This document shows, in pieces, positions 1 to 11,251 of a DNA stretch of 64,000 bases. The DNA comes from Acholoe squamosa (lineage: Eukaryota > Annelida > Polychaeta > Phyllodocida > Polynoidae), in assembly GCA_949317995.1 (NCBI GenBank), contig OX439037.1, forward strand, positions 19,828,324-19,892,323, in the 5' to 3' direction. The position numbers and the translations under genes are program-made. The first letter of the stretch is position 1, and each line of letters starts with the position of its first letter. The notes under the pieces are model-generated. The model was given only the letters and a program-made list of their open reading frames with translations, made no database searches and was not told the origin of the DNA.

Positions 1-547
1 CTTTATTATTCTATGAACAATAAGTCAAAACATTAAATTTGGTTGTTAGATATGTGGCCCATTAGAGTGTCAGCCTTCTAGAGAGCAAGAGCCTGGCATG
101 GTTCCAAACTACTATTCCTTGGTTATATCACACAAGAATAAGAAGTTATCCTTTGTTCTATATTATTCATTGATAGAAATCTTTCATATCCATAAAAATA
201 CCTTTCATGATTTGCTACCAAAACAATCTATTTCCATGGTAGTAGGAACAAACTTTGCTTAGTATAGTTATAACCATGGAGATATTCAGCAGATTGACCC
301 AAATACTGCAAATAATAACAAAATAGAACGTTTAGTTGCTATGCCAAACAAACTGGACCCGGGGTCAGACCTGATATCTCATCTGAACTGAAATTCTAAA
401 TTAAAGGCATTCAGGAATGTGATAAGAGGCCAATATCAAGAAAGAAGATTGGAATAGTATACGGTACTTAACAACAGTGATATACCTATTTCATTTATCA
501 AATAAATAGAAAATTGTCAAAGTTCTGGGCACCAAAAGGATATCATA
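1..547. other. AT-rich sequence, nothing recognised
   Basis: No open frame of note, no repeat and no RNA motif was recognised. It ends at the left boundary of the palindromic element that starts at 548. Confidence 0.5.
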
Positions 548-1644
548 TAGTCCATGAGCCAGCAAGCAAAATTTAGCTTACCGGTATCATTGTGGGGCAC
601 CAAGGTTCATGCTATTTTTTTTGAAAGTTAAGGGTCTAGGGATCATATATTTGTGAGTTAGCACTTTGGCCATGGTAGCCATCATGGTGAGTTTGACCTG
701 TTTCAATGGCAACCTTAGATTCTTAGATTTATAGAAAATACACATATTTGTCCATGACTTTGGCTTAAATCAGTCTTTTTACACAATTCCAAATCCTAAA
801 ATAATCTATGCCATGAGCCTTATCAAGTCATTGAATTTTGTTGACCTTGGGAAAGGTCAAGGTCATGCTTTTCAAGGTCAAAGGTTAAGAAATGGCCTAA
901 AATTAGGCCTATGTCACCTTCCAAATGTTCTATTTACCTTATAATAGTGTAAATGTGAACCATTTCAAGTTTCCTGGTAGTGAGGGACTCTAGCTCACAG
1001 AATATGGAGGATGGATCTAAATATCAGCGACCTTTAGGTCAAAGTCAGGCTGTTTCCATGGCAACAATGTAAAATAATGAGATTTATAGAAACCACACAT
1101 ATTTGTCCATAACTTTGGCTTAAATCAATCTTGTTACACAATTCCAAACCTAAAATATACTACTCAATGAGCCTTATCAGGTCAATGAATTTGGTTGATA
1201 TTGGCCAAGGTCAATGTTTATGCTTTTCAAGGTCAAAGGTCAGAAAATGGCATAAAAGTAGGCATAATGTGACCGTCCAAATGTTCTATTTGCCTTATAA
1301 AAATATAAATGTGTACCGTGTCAAGTTTCTTGATAGTGAGAGACTCTAGCTCACAGAATGTGGGGGATGGACCTAGATAGCAGTGACCTTTAGGTCAAGG
1401 TCAGGCTGTTTCCATGGCAACAAGATAAAATAATGAGATTCATAGAAAATGCACACATTTGTCAGTAATTTAGGCTTAAATCAATCTTTTTACACACTTC
1501 CAAAAATGTACTACTTATTGAGATGGAGCATGATGATGAATAGCTTTGACCTTGGTTAATGTCAAGGTCATGCTTTTCAAGGTCAAAGGTTAAAAAAGTG
1601 GCATATAAATAGGACTATGTGACCACCCGAATGTTCTATTTGGC

Positions 1645-2310
1645 TCAGGGCCCCTGCCTGAGTTTATACCGCCGGGTAGGTGGTGGCGCGATAAAAGCTT
1701 TTTTTTGTCAATAAATCATTAAAAATATAAATCATCCATCTTTTTCCACAAAAACAGACATGTAAATCATCAATTTTTATGATAAAGATATATTCATAAA
1801 ATAAATTCCCAAAAGAGTCTGTTTTCCCTTTGAAAATCAACATTTAAAAAAAGATAACCCTCATAAAAAGAGACAACCACCAATCCACTTCCCCTTAGAG
1901 CCAACTCCCTTTCTGGCAGACCAAAATTTATCTCTTTGTTCCTATGTGATCACTCCAAGGTTAGTGACAACCGTCTGAAATTAAGACGCTTGTCACTAAC
2001 TCCAGTCCACTTGCTCAAGTCCATAGATTTATGAGGTAGGGAGATTTGGGAGGGAGGGGGGCCAGGTGTTCAGGGGGCCAGGTTTCTAGGGGACCAGGTG
2101 TCCAGGGGCCAGCATGCCAGGGGGCCAGGTGTTCAGTAAGAGAAGATGATGCCAGACTGGTGTAAGTACATGTATAGATAATAGTCTCTCTTTGTAAGTA
2201 ATTAGTCAATATTTCACAAGGGCTGCTTCCTGTGACCCTCATGGTTGATAGAGGGTTTTATGGTACCTACCCTGAGCCTTCTGTGTTTCAATGCACAACG
2301 CCCATTTTTT
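1645..2310. mobile_element. Insertion interrupting one 355 bp repeat unit
   Basis: The repeat unit stops after ATGTTCTATTT and resumes at GTGTAAATGTGAAC near 2316, so about 640-670 bp were inserted. The insert is unrelated to the array and includes a short GC-rich opening (GCTCAGGGCCCCTGCCTGAG), a T/A-rich stretch and a G-rich minisatellite. I could not find convincing terminal inverted repeats or a target duplication, so its class is unknown. Confidence 0.6.
2041..2138 (+). repeat. G-rich minisatellite, GGGGGCCAGGTGTTCA-like
   Basis: About six degenerate copies of a ~16-17 bp unit around GGCCAGGTGTTCAGGGG lie head to tail inside the insertion at 1645-2310. The open frame on the opposite strand is only a by-product of this repeat. 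Confidence 0.75.
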
Positions 2311-2889
2311 TCTTGTGTAAATGTGAACTATTTGAAGTTTCCTAATAGTGAGGGACTCCAGCTCACAGAATATGAAAGAAAGATCTAGTTAACAGTGCTC
2401 AAAGTGAGGCTGTTTCCAATGCAACAAGGTAAAATGATGAGATTTATAGAAATTACACATAGTTGTTTATAACCTTGTTTTTTTTTTACACAATTCCAAA
2501 TCCTAAATAAGACATACTACAGTCAATACTGGGCTACCTTATCTGTTGTGACATCACACTCTTCATCAGTAAGGTCCTCCCCCTGCCCTTACCATTGCAG
2601 ATGTGCTAAAAAGTATGCCCGGATATCTTTACTTGACCAGTGTGAAGGTCATGTCACTCAAGGTCAAAGGATAAAAGATGTGTGAGAAATAGATGCAAGG
2701 TATCTTCTGAGTGTTCCATTTTCTTAAGCTGTGTCTAAATGTGTTTCAGGTTTTCCAATGGTGAGAGGATACATGTGATCTGTGGGTCAGGGTGAGGCTG
2801 TTTTCATGCCAGCAAGGTAACATTCACCTTCACCAAGGCCTCATCATATATGGCCTTATTCAGACCAAGCAGATCCACCTATGACCTAG

Positions 2890-4380
2890 CATGGACATCA
2901 TCTTGTGTTTTATGTTTTTATACAAAAACATTTATGGGGTATCCAACCCTGTATACATTTGCTATACTCATGGGTCAATTTTCTTGGTTGTTTTAATGCC
3001 TTACATTGCACTGTACGATGGGAGCCTTAAAGTACACCTAATGCTGCATATGGCTATGTGTACTTCTGCCCTGTAATCCTCAACCTATCTATAGACCTTG
3101 TTACATTGTCTGTAAGTTCAATGGTTCCAGAAAAAACAACTATTCAAACTATTGTTGTAACCTGCATATAAGTGATTTAGGTCTTCCTTGATCTAGGATA
3201 CCAAGACAGTTTATTTGATATAGTGATTACACTACCCATCAACCCTTATAGCAAAGTAGTGGGGTCTAGGGTGCTCCAGGTATCCAAGCTATACATACCC
3301 TGGTGGCCTGTTTAAGCAACAGGTCTTTGAATAAGCACTGGTCACATATTAGCACCAGGGATAAAATGATACTAAAATGTACAAGTGACAAGGCAATTAA
3401 ACAGGCCACTTTAATAGCTTTCTAAGTCTCGTAAATCCATCAAATGGAACAAAACTTCTGAATATTTTTCTCTATAATTGTACGGGGGGGTCAGAGTTTT
3501 GTTAATTTGGATGTTATTTTCATGGTTAATTGATGCACATATTGGATACCTCCTAATTAAAGTTCCTCAGGGTAACAAGTTGATTTAATTGGCCAGGATG
3601 ACATTTAGATTGGTGTCCAGGGAGTTTCTGTAGCAATTGGTATGTTGTTTTTAATCACAAAATTTCAATTTCAGGTGTATCTTATACAAACATGTACATT
3701 AATTAGCCCTCCTTACAATCTTGAACCCCTTTTGAAGTCTAATCTCTGATGAGAGATGGAACTACTGAGCTAGTCTAACTAGGTGTTTGTTAAAATGGGT
3801 AAAATGTACATCTGTGTCCTTGAAATCAATATGGTTAAAGCAAACAGAATAGAATGTGAAGTTTCCAGCACATTCTTACAAAAGGGCAAAGTCTTGTTGC
3901 AGCTTTAAGGGACCAAGAAGACATTTAGTTGGGTCTCCCTGTAGCAAGTCACTTAATTGAGAGAATTTACATCAAATTTCAAATATGTGCTTTATCTTTG
4001 AAACCATAACCATGGGAACTACCTCAGTCTAATGCATAGGTCTAAGTCTTATTCATATAAAGTGTGCAATTGTCATGAGCATATGTTTTAACAGGGAAGA
4101 TTTCATGATAGGTTAATTATTCAGATGGTCACCTTTTCTACAGTTTCTAAATAGGATGACCTTGATTTGTATATATTCTAGCCTTTAGAAACATGTACTA
4201 AGTTGAAACTATACCAAAGTTATCGCCACATCTCTTTATCTAATCTCAATCTCTTTTTTTTTTCATGTTATCACAGCTTGACCATGACCTGTAGTTTACA
4301 TTTCTTCTTTAAACCTTGAATGGCATAACCTTAACCCATGCTGAGATTGATTAAACTGTTTGTACTTATTGACCATGGTC
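2890..4380. other. Core of the palindromic element, no genes seen
   Basis: Single-copy, AT-rich sequence between the two inverted arrays. No open frame of significance, no RNA motif and no repeat was recognised. This is where an autonomous relative would be expected to carry coding sequence. Confidence 0.5.
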
Positions 4381-5066
4381 AATCAAGTGAATTTCACCTG
4401 TTTAGCAGTGTGTATTTCTAATATGAAAACAGCCCCAACCTGACCCCCAAGATTCACCGTTATTAAATTGGTGGATGTACATTATATTTATGGACAACAG
4501 AATATTTGGAAAGTATCCTAGGCCTATTGGGGAGAGATTTTTCATCCTTTGACCATGAGAAGTATGACCTTTCCTTGATGAGTTACTAAATGAGTATGTG
4601 TATTTTCTATGAACATCAAAATCTTGATTGGTTTCCATGGAAACAGGCATACACTTACCCAAATGCTATCTAAAAAACACATTACACATTCTGTAAGCTA
4701 GTGTCCCTTGCTATCAGAAAACCCGAATTGATGCACATTTAGACATTTTGAAGGTATATAGAAAGTTCAGAATGTAATATAGATCTGAAGTAGTAATGGT
4801 GTGGCCCCAGTCTGGGCCACAGTGGGCATCCAATGTAGTCCACAACGGGTTAACATGATGGGCACCCAATAGTTTTTGTTTTCAGCAAAGTGTCTGGGCC
4901 ACAGTTGGCTAACCAATTTGGGCACACATCTGTTTGAAAGTGGGCATAGCAATTTGGCCTCAAATTCAGTTCAACATGGATTTCTAGTGTGACCCAAAGT
5001 GCTGTTTTGTGCAGTAAAACTACATAGAGGGGCCTGGTGTCAAGCTACTTTGCAGTAACCAGCCCC

Positions 5067-5104
5067 GTGTGGGTACCAGCCCCTGTAGGGGCTGGTACCC
5101 ACAC
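5067..5104. repeat. 38 bp palindrome (17 bp arms, 4 nt loop)
   Basis: GTGTGGGTACCAGCCCC, loop TGTA, then the exact complement of the first arm. It sits in the right half of the palindromic element, far from its centre of symmetry (~3610), so it is a separate hairpin, possibly a tiny inserted element. Confidence 0.85.
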
Positions 5105-5258
5105 CACCAATATATACCTTGCCAGTCTTCTAGTATAACAAAAGACATGAGGTTTGTTAATTCCAGCACTAGTCAGTGTTGCAGTATACATAAAATATTG
5201 GGATGCCCATTTTGAAAACAACCATGGCCCAATGTGGTTGCCCATTTTGAATATGAAA

Positions 5259-6560
5259 ATTCCAAATGTGTTTGTTTTCATATATCTCATTATTCTAGCT
5301 GGTTGGCAATGGAAACCACCTGACCTTGACACAAAGGTCACTGCTATCTAAGTCCATCCTCCTTATTCCGTGAGCTAGAGTAACTCACTAACAGGAAACT
5401 TGAAATGTTTCTCATTTACACAATTATAAGGAAAGTAAAACATTTGGAAGGTCACATAGGCCTATTTGTAGGCCATTTCTTTACCCATTGACCTTAAAAA
5501 GCATGACATTGACCTTGGCCAAGGTCAACAAAATTTATTGACCCAATAAGGCTCATTGTGTAGTATCTTAGGATTTGGAATTGTGTAAAAGAATTGATTT
5601 AAGCCAAAGTTATGGACAAATATGTGTAATTTCTATGAATCTCATTTTACCTTGTTGCAATGGAAAAGGCCTGACCTTGACCCAAAGGTCACTGATATCT
5701 AGGTCTATCCTCAATATTCTGTAAGCTAGAGTCCCTTACTATTGGGAAACGGGCTTCCCTAGCCCACTTAAAAGGGTCTATTTCTTCCTGTCTTTCCTAT
5801 CCCCTCAGGATGTGTGTGGTGCACATATGCGTGGGCACCGAAATATTCCTCTGTGAATTGTGTAATGTAGTTCTTGCCATGAATATGACCTTAGCTGTAA
5901 AAATGGCGTTAAACATCTATTACTCACTCACTCACTATCGGGAAAGTCAAAATGGCTCACATTTTAACAATTATATGGTAAATAGAACATTTGGAAGGTC
6001 ACATAAGCCTATTTTTAGGCCATATCTTTACCCTTTGACCTTGAAAACCATGACCTTGACCTTGGCCAAGGTCAAACAAATTCATTGACCTGATAAGGCT
6101 CATTGAGTAGTATATTTAAGGATTTTGAATTGTGTAAAAGAATTGATTTAAGTCAAAGTTATGGACAAATATGTATATTTTCTTTAAATCTCATTTTACC
6201 TTGTTGCTATGGAAACAGCCTGACCTTGAACCAAAGGTGGCTGATATCTAGGTCCAACCCCCATATTCTATAAGCTAGAGTCCCTCACTACCAGGAAAGT
6301 TGAAATCGTCCACATTTTAACAATTATAAGGTAAATAGAACATTTGGAAGGTGACATAGGCCTATTTTTAGGCAATCTTTTTACCCTTTGACCTTGAAAA
6401 CCATGACCTTGACCTAAGCCAAGGTCAAACAGATTCATTGACCTGATAAGGCTCATGAGATCAAATATTTTAGGATTTGGAATTGTGTAAAAAGACTGAT
6501 TTCAACCAAAGTTTTGGACAAATCTGTGTATTTTTTATAAATCTCAAAATTTTACCTGGT
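5259..6560 (-). repeat. Right-arm tandem repeats, ~352 bp period (minus)
   Basis: Reverse-complement copies of the left-arm unit. The landmark GGAATTGTGTAA recurs at about 5578, 6126 and 6478. The 548 bp step between the first two equals one 352 bp unit plus the inserted SINE and its 12 bp target duplication, so the register is consistent. More diverged traces extend left to about 4550. Confidence 0.85.
5750..5933 (+). mobile_element. SINE copy 1, inside the right-arm array
   Basis: Short retroposon beginning CGGGCTTCCCTAGCCC and ending ATGGCGTTAAACATC followed by a (TCAC)n tail. It is flanked by a target duplication (ACTATTGGGAAA at 5738-5749, ACTATCGGGAAA at 5934-5945) that lies within the 352 bp repeat, so it inserted after the array had formed. 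Confidence 0.9.
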
Positions 6561-6672
6561 TGCCATGGAAGCGGGTCAAACTCACCATGACCTAGACCCT
6601 CACCTTTAAAAAAAATAGCATGAACCTTGGTGCCCCAAATTATACCGATTACCCCCTCCGGCTCATGGACTA

Positions 6673-7257
6673 ATAGCAGTGGCAGTTGCTGTCGGCTCCA
6701 GCTAGTCTGGAGGAAGGATGCTAGGGTTGGCTATTTAAGCTCAGCCCTACCTTCCATCCAGGCAGTATCCAGAGAACCACCCCAGAGACATCATCTCCAG
6801 TCCATCTCTCCTGAGCCTGCTATGCATCTGCCACAAGAACACTTTGCTGGGTTAGACTATGTCAGACAGACATAGGACTAAACCCCACTTGTGGCCAGAG
6901 GCTATCTTCTACCATTAATCTACAAGAGGGTAAAGTTCTATATTTTATATTATCCCTCTATCAGCGGGCCAGGAGCTAGGTTGTGGGAACCCACCTAGAA
7001 CCTATATCGGACAATGTATTATTACTATTATACATAGGAGTGGAACACTTACTTATACCCATATTATATTTACTGTTTGTGAATTACCTGTGTATTAACA
7101 TTTGTATTACTAATACATAAATACTGCCCAAACCTTGAATAAACCAGTGATAACTGGAATAAACATAAGAGCTTGATATTCTTACTCATTATAGCCACTA
7201 ATCATATGATATTTCTCATATGACAACTTGATCTTACACATAATCTGAGTATGACAA
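6673..7257. other. No feature recognised
   Basis: Spacer between the palindromic element and duplicated block A. The 82-codon open frame at 6627-6875 starts inside the element and continues into this spacer, and has no recognisable domain; I do not call it a gene. Confidence 0.4.
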
Positions 7258-9560
7258 GCACCTCTACAATGCTCTCAGCATAGCCTACTCGAGTAATATT
7301 GACATGCAACACTGTGCAAGACCAGACTATGATGGGCTTTCATGAGGTGCCATTTCCGAATGCTGACATTGCTGCAGTCCTCCTATTACAATTTCCAAGA
7401 GAGAAACATTTAGGAGGTACAAGTAGAGATTATCTGATATCTTTATGAAAACCGCAGCAGAGTATCTTTTATCTATGAAAGCTTGTTTCATGTTGCTTCC
7501 AAGTAAATTTGAATTTGCCTAGGCCATCGCGAAGTAGAATATTCAGATCTATAGAATGATGCACAATACATATACTATTATAAAACATCCCAATAAAAAA
7601 ATGATGAGCTACCCCCCCCAGCCCCCCACAAAAGAAAAGTGTGGATCAACACAGTAAAAGGTACGCCTGTACACCCCCTCGCAGGCACACCTTTTACCGT
7701 GTTGATCCACAAGTCTTCTTTGCATGGAGCTTCTTTTCTTTGAGACAGAATTTGAAATCAATGTTGAAGGCCTTCTCTCATCTGGTGTACAGGCTCCACT
7801 CAGCACACCTGCAGCTACTCTGTTGCTCTATAAACCTTCATCATAACACATTGTAGAAAGCACCAAAGCATAGTGGTCTTAGACTATCTATAACTTGCAC
7901 TATGCCCTCTTCGCACATGTGACACTGCATCCCGTAAGGCTAACACTTCCTAGGGGTAATATGTGTATAAGAGTGTAAAGCCTGCTTGGCCCAGTTTCCT
8001 ATGTCAGGTTGCTGGTTCCCTCAGTCCCCATGCTCATGACTGTAACATAATATAAATAAAAGTATAGAAATCTTTACTGGGGCTACCAATTGTTCATATG
8101 AATACAATAATATTCAATGGTGATTATTTCAGGTTGACACATACTTTTTAGTAGAGCATTTTGATGTGGCACAATCTCCTGTCACAGCAAGCCCTGATCA
8201 CTTGCCACATGGCCCATGTGAAATGGACCATGTGGACAAAGGAAGATATTCAGCCAACATGACCCATCAATTAGTCAGGTTTACATATTTCTTATATGTG
8301 ATAGATCAGTGGCCAAAAGTATATGGAGGTACAATACATTGATTCATACATATGCACCATGCCTATGCACCAATGTTTGTTTACGTTTGCAAGGCAGTTT
8401 GCAGTGCCATCTGGTGTATACATAGTTAAATGTTGACTGTTGCACCAGCTGCAGGAAAATAAACCTGCTGTCCCTCTTCTGGGTATTAGTGTAAGCCTGT
8501 TCCCGTCAGTCATTGGTGCAACCCATGCCTCTTCTTGACACAGGAACAAGAAAATACTGCTCACTCTTCAAGCATAGGTCACATTTCCATAGTCTGAAGC
8601 ATGTCCCAAGTTCAGGGCCTCTCTATCTGTTACTGGTGCCTTTCTAGTTCCAGGTAAGAGCATAACCTGCAGCACATAGGATAACACAAAAGACCTATAT
8701 ATGAGGCACTAATTGGCAGTTAACCTGAGGAACCAAGGTTGGGCGTGCCTTTGGCATTGGTAGTCCTTATGTTTAGAACCTGTATTAATGGGGCTATATA
8801 TGGCGGGTGGGGAGCTGGGTGAGAGCAGGTAGGGCAGCAGGCTTCAAAGGGCCGATATATACATTGCTCACAAAGACGGATTTGGCTGATGCAAATCCAT
8901 TCTAACAACTGGTAACATATCCATCACCTTGCACCAGACCAACCAGTGTGAGTCTCCAAGCAAATGTTGTAGTCCTGACTCTGCGAGTGTGGAATAGGGG
9001 AGAATAATAACTCAAGTGATAAAGCTTCTGATCAAATGAATTGTACAAATTTCTTAATCTTTGTGGGCAATATGTGCAGGCTAACTTCATGTTCTAACAA
9101 AGTATGGAAAAAATCCAGTTAGTGGTCACAGAGACACAGTTCCATCAATGGTTTCATCAAGATGGGTCATTTAAAACATCAATGCTAATCTAAAAGCTAA
9201 GCTGTTACTCTTGACTTATGTTTTCTATAAACATAAGTAAGATCATATCTTTTGCTATATATAGGCAGTGCTCCATTTAGAGCATCCATAGGGATAGATT
9301 GTAGTGCACCACAGAAAGGTCTTCATATTCAGTGACAATGCTCCCTTTGTGCCCATTGTCTAGCTCTAGCCAATATCCTGTAGCTGGAGGCCCTGGAGAT
9401 CCTGTTTTATTTACCCTTTGTTGAGAAGCCAATGTATGGTGATGTTGTAGTGCCCTTACTATCTTGACCTTTATGAGGAAATGATTAATTCCAGATCTAT
9501 CCTGCATCACAGGCTAAAACAATATAGAATAATAGGCTGCATATTGAATATGTTGGGTGT
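7258..9560 (+). repeat. Duplication block A, segment a (pairs with 22893-25290)
   Basis: Colinear with 22893-25290 on the same strand. Shared landmarks include ATTGCTGCAGTCCTCCTATT (7368 and 23190), CATGGAGCTTCTT, and GGACCTATATGTGAGGCACT-like text. Differences are mainly insertions: a 70 bp MITE here, about 0.6 kb extra at roughly 7910-8530, and a SINE plus a hAT MITE only in the other copy. Similarity fades after about 9560. Confidence 0.85.
7641..7710. mobile_element. 70 bp palindromic MITE with 4 bp target duplication
   Basis: Almost entirely an inverted repeat: GTGGATCAACACAGTAAAAG at the left, the near-complement ending GTGTTGATCCAC at the right, with a C-rich loop. AAGT flanks both sides (7637-7640, 7711-7714). 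The paralogous site in block B (23471-23474) has a single AAGT and no insert, which confirms insertion and boundaries. A diverged relative lies at 41619-41690. Confidence 0.88.
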
Positions 9561-9671
9561 AAATGATTAAAATTAAGGGTAAAGTGGGCCTCCAGTCTTA
9601 TCCCCACCCCTTTTAAAATCAAGGTTAAGGTTTTCCTCTTTCCTCCCATAGGTAATATCTATGGGAGATAT

Positions 9672-9885
9672 CTGTGAGGAAGCAAGCAGAAATGGTGGTT
9701 CCCGTGGGATTTAGTACCTGATCTAGCCACCAGGGGGCACCAATATGGGTGAGAATAAGAAAATATGCCTGAAACTGCTTTAGGGTACTTTTTTTATGGA
9801 GACTTCAATGATTTTTGATAAAACATTCTATTTCAGGGAGAAAGGTTCCAAATTTGGCATGTAAAAAGAATGTAGTGTTTAAGAC
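9672..9885 (+). repeat. Dispersed repeat shared with 35810-36010
   Basis: Both copies contain GGGATTTAGTACCTGAT, AGCCACCAGGGGGCACCA and AAAGGTTCCAAATTTGG in the same order and orientation. No terminal structure was seen, so the element class is unknown. Confidence 0.75.
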
Positions 9886-10047
9886 TTTTCATTGACTACA
9901 CTTTAATTCCTTGGGATTTATGTTGCAACGGTAGCGCATAGATGCTGAGACAAACAGATATAACTACTAGCCTACCATCTGCAGCCAATGACATCACCTC
10001 CTAATGTTTCAGCCCTATTCATCATGTAATTAAATGCCAATAGATAG

Positions 10048-10231
10048 CGGGCTTCCCTAGCCCACTTAAAAGGGTCTATTTCTCCTCTTTCCTATCCCCT
10101 CAGATGTGTGTGGTGCACATATGCACGGGCACTGGCACATTCCTCTGTAAAATTGTGTAATGTTGTACTCGCCATGAATATGACCTTAGCTGTCGAAATG
10201 GCGTTAAACACCTATTACTCACTCACTCACT
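10048..10231 (+). mobile_element. SINE copy 2
   Basis: Full-length copy from CGGGCTTCCC to the (TCAC)n tail. An exact 11 bp target duplication CCAATAGATAG lies at 10037-10047 and 10232-10242. Confidence 0.93.
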
Positions 10232-10518
10232 CCAATAGATAGATATTGATGTTAGATTCATGTAAGTATCTCACCTGGAAGATAGTCCTCTCAAATGATA
10301 GCTTTACTGAGGGTGGAAGTAAGTAGAATGTTGGGTTACTTATAAGAAAGTGTTGGGGGGGGCTTCCCAAAATTTGTATTTATACATTTAGATGGAGTGT
10401 GGCATCTTATTTATGGTAACAGACTGATGATGATACAAACATTTCACTATAAATATATCATAACATTACTGTTAACTGCTGTTCATGCATTGGGACTGTT
10501 TGAATGGAGTACCTATTG

Positions 10519-10570
10519 TGTGTGTGTGTGTGGGGGGGCTCCCTGGGAAGAGGGGGGGGGGCCCGGGGGG
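10519..10570 (+). repeat. GT microsatellite followed by G-runs
   Basis: A (TG)n tract runs into several long runs of G. Low-complexity DNA that could form a G-quadruplex; no gene is attached to it. Confidence 0.7.
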
Positions 10571-10955
10571 TGAGAGAACAAGGGGCCTTTAAGGAAGGTT
10601 TCCATTGCCTAATCTGATCTCATCCTTCTGTGTTATGGCAGTAGTGGCAGTACAAGCAATGTATATCACGTTAGCATATCCAGTATCGCCCCCTAGCAGG
10701 AGGTGTGGGAACTGGCTTGCTATATGCTGATTGGGGGGCCAGCCACTGAGCTGTCTACTCTTTGAGTAGTCTACTTTAGGTTTCTACCATACCTTCACTA
10801 TTGTCCCAAAGCTTACACCATAAGTAATGTTAAGATAGTACACATGATACTTCAATTCTTCTTTTTAAAATTACATGGAATATTCCACAGTCACCCTCCT
10901 ACGACCTACTATTTACATGTTATCGCCTAGTCTGACTGAAGCCAGACCATGGGCA

Positions 10956-11248
10956 TGTACTAGTTACCAAGTTGAGTCTGTATAGATGTTTTCCATAAAC
11001 TAAGAGAGGGTTGGCCACTCAAGTACCTTTGCTGCCCTCTGGGAGCTACCCTTTGAACTATTTCCTATACATATAGCCATGGGTGACAGAGGTGAGGGGG
11101 GACTTTGGCAAAGTCCCCCCTCACCTCTGTCACCAATGGCTGTGCATAGAAATAGAGCTGCCAGAGGGCAGCATCAGTCATAGAGTGTCACAACCTCTCC
11201 TTAGTATATAGATAGCAACTATGCAGACTCAACTAAGTAACTAGTACA
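10956..11248. mobile_element. ~293 bp foldback element with perfect central hairpin
   Basis: Outer arms TGTACTAGTTAC (10956-10967) and GTAACTAGTACA (11237-11248) are exact complements. Similarity continues inward through GTTGAGTCTG and AGAGGGTTG to the centre. The centre is a perfect hairpin of 26 bp arms (11082-11107 and 11109-11134) around one base. No coding capacity. Class unknown. Confidence 0.8.
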
Positions 11249-11251
11249 CGT

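Larger units (their letters stand above)
690..2830 (+). repeat. Left-arm tandem repeats, ~355 bp period
   Basis: The landmark ACACAATTCC recurs at about 781, 1136, 1492 and, after an interruption of about 640 bp, 2487. Each unit has the same order: a taaatcaatctt-type lead, the landmark, a stretch of AGGTCA half-sites, AAATGTTCTATTT, AGTGAGGGACTCTAGCTCAC, and a TTTCCATGGCAAC box. The last unit (about 2500-2830) is the most diverged. The repeats match those at 5259-6560 in reverse complement. Confidence 0.85.
548..6672. mobile_element. 6.1 kb palindromic DNA element with inverted repeat arrays
   Basis: The ends are inverted copies: TAGTCCATGAGCC at 548-560 and GGCTCATGGACTA at 6660-6672. The match continues inward with indels for well over 100 bp; GGGGCACCAAGGTTCATGC near 594 has its complement near 6620. 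Both arms then carry the same ~355 bp repeat, plus orientation on the left (about 690-2830) and minus on the right (about 4550-6560). The core (about 2890-4380) is single-copy and non-coding. ATA flanks both ends, a possible short target duplication, though TA is equally possible. No transposase is visible, so this looks like a non-autonomous, foldback-like DNA transposon of unassigned superfamily. Confidence 0.8.

Noticed and set aside
2029-2140. CRISPR-like array
   Set aside because: The G-rich repeats are contiguous with no spacers; this is a minisatellite in an animal genome.
10519-10570. Regulatory G-quadruplex
   Set aside because: Only a microsatellite next to G-runs with no gene near it; no support for function.
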